From Candidatus Agathobaculum intestinipullorum (GTDB lineage: Bacteria; Bacillota; Clostridia; Oscillospirales; Butyricicoccaceae), in assembly GCA_019117485.1 (NCBI GenBank), contig DWZQ01000038.1:62001-126000 (forward strand): a stretch of 64,000 nucleotides of DNA, written 5' to 3'. Each line of letters begins with the position of its first letter. Position 1 is the stretch's first letter. Shown here piece by piece: positions 63,695 to 64,000 of this stretch. A program made the translations under genes and the position numbers. The notes under the pieces were generated by a model that worked only from the letters and a program-made list of their open reading frames with translations, made no database searches and was not told the DNA's origin.

Positions 63695-64000
63695 TTACAG
63701 AATGACACGGCGCGGTTTTTCTGCGATTTCGCGTACCGGGCGGCAGGGTACACCCACAGCTAACATGCCGGACGGGATATCCTTAGTCACAACGCTGCCC
63801 GCACCAATGACGACATTGTCCCCAATGGTCACGCCGGGCAGCACCTGCACGCCCATGCCGATCCATACGTTATTGCCGACTGTGATGGGCTTGGCATACT
63901 CCAGACCGGCGTTGCGCTGCGCCGGGTCGAGCGGGTGTCCAGCCGTTGAGAAACAGCAGTTCGGGCCAATGAATACGTGGTCGCCAAAGGTGACGGGCGC
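63695..64000 (-). CDS. sugar O-acetyltransferase, Maa/LacA type (5' part beyond window)
   Basis: The visible 101 codons encode the C-terminal left-handed beta-helix of a hexapeptide acetyltransferase: [54 protein letters not shown] and the end [10 protein letters not shown]. This pattern is that of maltose/galactoside O-acetyltransferases, which acetylate sugars with acetyl-CoA. The N-terminus lies beyond position 64000. Confidence 0.9.
   Translation of the reverse strand, partial: APVTFGDHVFIGPNCCFSTAGHPLDPAQRNAGLEYAKPITVGNNVWIGMGVQVLPGVTIGDNVVIGAGSVVTKDIPSGMLAVGVPCRPVREIAEKPRRVIL

Overview
The window reads as chromosome of a motile, Gram-positive-type anaerobe of the class Clostridia, probably near the Oscillospirales (Ruminococcaceae-like). 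Support comes from the gene order dprA-topA-trmFO / plsX-rnc-smc-ftsY / rph-rdgB-yhbY-nadD-yqeK-LCP-rsfS-leuS, KtrAB potassium uptake, PRD-type MtlR, elongator tRNA-Met of Bacillus type, intrinsic terminators with T-runs, strong AGGAGG ribosome binding sites and some GTG/TTG starts. Coding DNA is GC-rich, which produces many long antisense shadow frames; the accessory parts (about 8.1-13.2 kb and 17.3-26 kb) are visibly more AT-rich.

1-7.6 kb is a sugar-alcohol locus: mannitol PTS EIICBA (minus strand, cut by the window edge), divergent regulator MtlR, then 1-phosphofructokinase, a SorE-like sugar-phosphate dehydrogenase and a DeoR repressor. The same 10-bp box lies at both the mtlA and fruK promoters, so the two transcription units may form one regulon. 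A route mannitol-1-P -> fructose-1-P -> fructose-1,6-bisphosphate would explain the gene set.

7.8-11.4 kb holds a tRNA-Met/Glu/Val operon followed by a decayed island. A 42-bp copy of the 3' half of tRNA-Val lies 3.3 kb downstream, and between the copies are an RpiR regulator, an N-terminally short EIIA, a TauE/SafE permease and gene remnants. A MATE transporter follows.

13-25.6 kb is the most interesting part. A TnpB homologue in which all three RuvC catalytic acidic residues are replaced (N200, K284, G365) but the zinc-ribbon cysteines are kept sits directly upstream of, and co-oriented with, a 768-aa flagellin gene. The 0.4 kb between them can fold like a TnpB guide-RNA scaffold followed by a short candidate guide. 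This is the architecture expected of a TldR (TnpB-like nuclease-dead repressor) that regulates flagellin expression. A glycosyltransferase-TPR protein, a three-part fusion (glycosyltransferase / F420-dehydrogenase-like / pyruvyltransferase) and a membrane c-di-GMP phosphodiesterase complete what looks like a flagellin expression and modification locus.

26-48 kb is housekeeping: K+ uptake behind a riboswitch-like leader, DNA uptake and topology, tRNA modification, lipid synthesis, RNA processing, chromosome segregation, protein targeting, NAD synthesis, cell wall and leucyl-tRNA synthetase. 48-52.4 kb is a split phosphorelay (hybrid kinase, HPt protein, response regulator with a degenerate HD-GYP domain). 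52.5-64 kb has rpsU, a candidate small RNA, a second type IIA topoisomerase, an aminotransferase, a 34-aa small protein gene, transporters and a polysaccharide O-acetylation pair, ending in a partial sugar O-acetyltransferase.
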